Below are positions 63,996 through 64,000 of a DNA stretch of 64,000 nucleotides, one piece after another. This DNA comes from Marinilabilia rubra (GTDB lineage Bacteria; Bacteroidota; Bacteroidia; Bacteroidales; Marinilabiliaceae). How positions within the stretch are numbered: position 1 is the stretch's first letter; each line of letters begins with the position of its first letter. Both the position numbers and the translations under genes were made by a program. The notes under the pieces are model-generated. The model ran no database searches. It had not been told where the DNA came from and saw only the letters and a program-made list of their open reading frames with translations. Where the stretch lies: contig NZ_QEWP01000009.1 of assembly GCF_003121985.1 (NCBI RefSeq), forward strand, positions 124,001 through 188,000, given 5' to 3'.

Positions 63996-64000
63996 TTGAT

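Overview
The window looks like the chromosome of a member of the Bacteroidota, probably an anaerobic or facultative one from the Bacteroidales/Marinilabiliales side (order-level placement is inference). The evidence is many TAnnTTTG -7 promoter elements, a type IX secretion C-terminal domain, TonB receptors with carboxypeptidase-like N-terminal domains, an STN-receptor/FecR/ECF-sigma set, a ferredoxin-type [FeFe] hydrogenase, and very little Shine-Dalgarno signal. I see no phage, integrase, transposase or CRISPR array. The mobile DNA is small non-coding repeats (MITE-like).

Layout. 1-7.2 kb: end of a membrane histidine kinase, an EamA transporter gene flanked by two direct copies of a 235-bp repeat, and a very large secreted M6 metalloprotease. 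7.2-7.5 kb: tRNA-Thr and tRNA-Gly. 7.8-11.2 kb: an alpha/beta-hydrolase-like gene and a LytTR membrane protein/LytTR response regulator pair, followed by three 21-bp-phased direct repeats and a gene-free stretch with three long hairpins. 12-18.4 kb: a glutathione cluster made of a free-standing GshF-type ATP-grasp glutathione synthetase, a plant-type glutamate-cysteine ligase and a two-gene asymmetric ABC exporter. 18.5-28 kb: housekeeping genes (START-like protein, LptF/G permease, ribBA, fmt, a PAS protein, a GH73/LysM hydrolase, cdd, xseAB, a MORN-like protein). 28-34 kb: dnaK, [FeFe] hydrogenase, an RNA methyltransferase with a heptamer repeat at its start, and a CCA-adding-type enzyme. 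34-36 kb: a cytoplasmic and an exported thioredoxin, and an unknown gene. 36-45 kb: argS, speA, an outer-membrane barrel and a large TPR protein. 45.3-48.1 kb: two TPP riboswitches in tandem ahead of a TonB receptor, so thiamine-regulated uptake. 48.4-52.8 kb: a C_GCAxxG_C_C protein, tag, an HDAC-like deacetylase and an unusual ATP-grasp/DmpA-peptidase fusion. 53.9-55.5 kb: a chemoreceptor. 55.7-60.7 kb: STN-type TonB receptor, FecR, ECF sigma and a lipoprotein. 60.8-64 kb: a PAS histidine kinase and a 2-hydroxyacyl-CoA dehydratase subunit.

Best candidates for something new: (1) the hybrid glutathione pathway (plant-type GCL plus detached GshF ATP-grasp domain) next to a heterodimeric exporter; (2) the 713-residue ATP-grasp ligase fused to a DmpA-type aminopeptidase, beside an HDAC-like amidohydrolase; (3) LytTR-type direct repeats placed ahead of a gene-free, hairpin-rich stretch that may be a regulated non-coding RNA; (4) tandem TPP aptamers; (5) at least four families of short inverted-repeat elements, one with four copies in this window.
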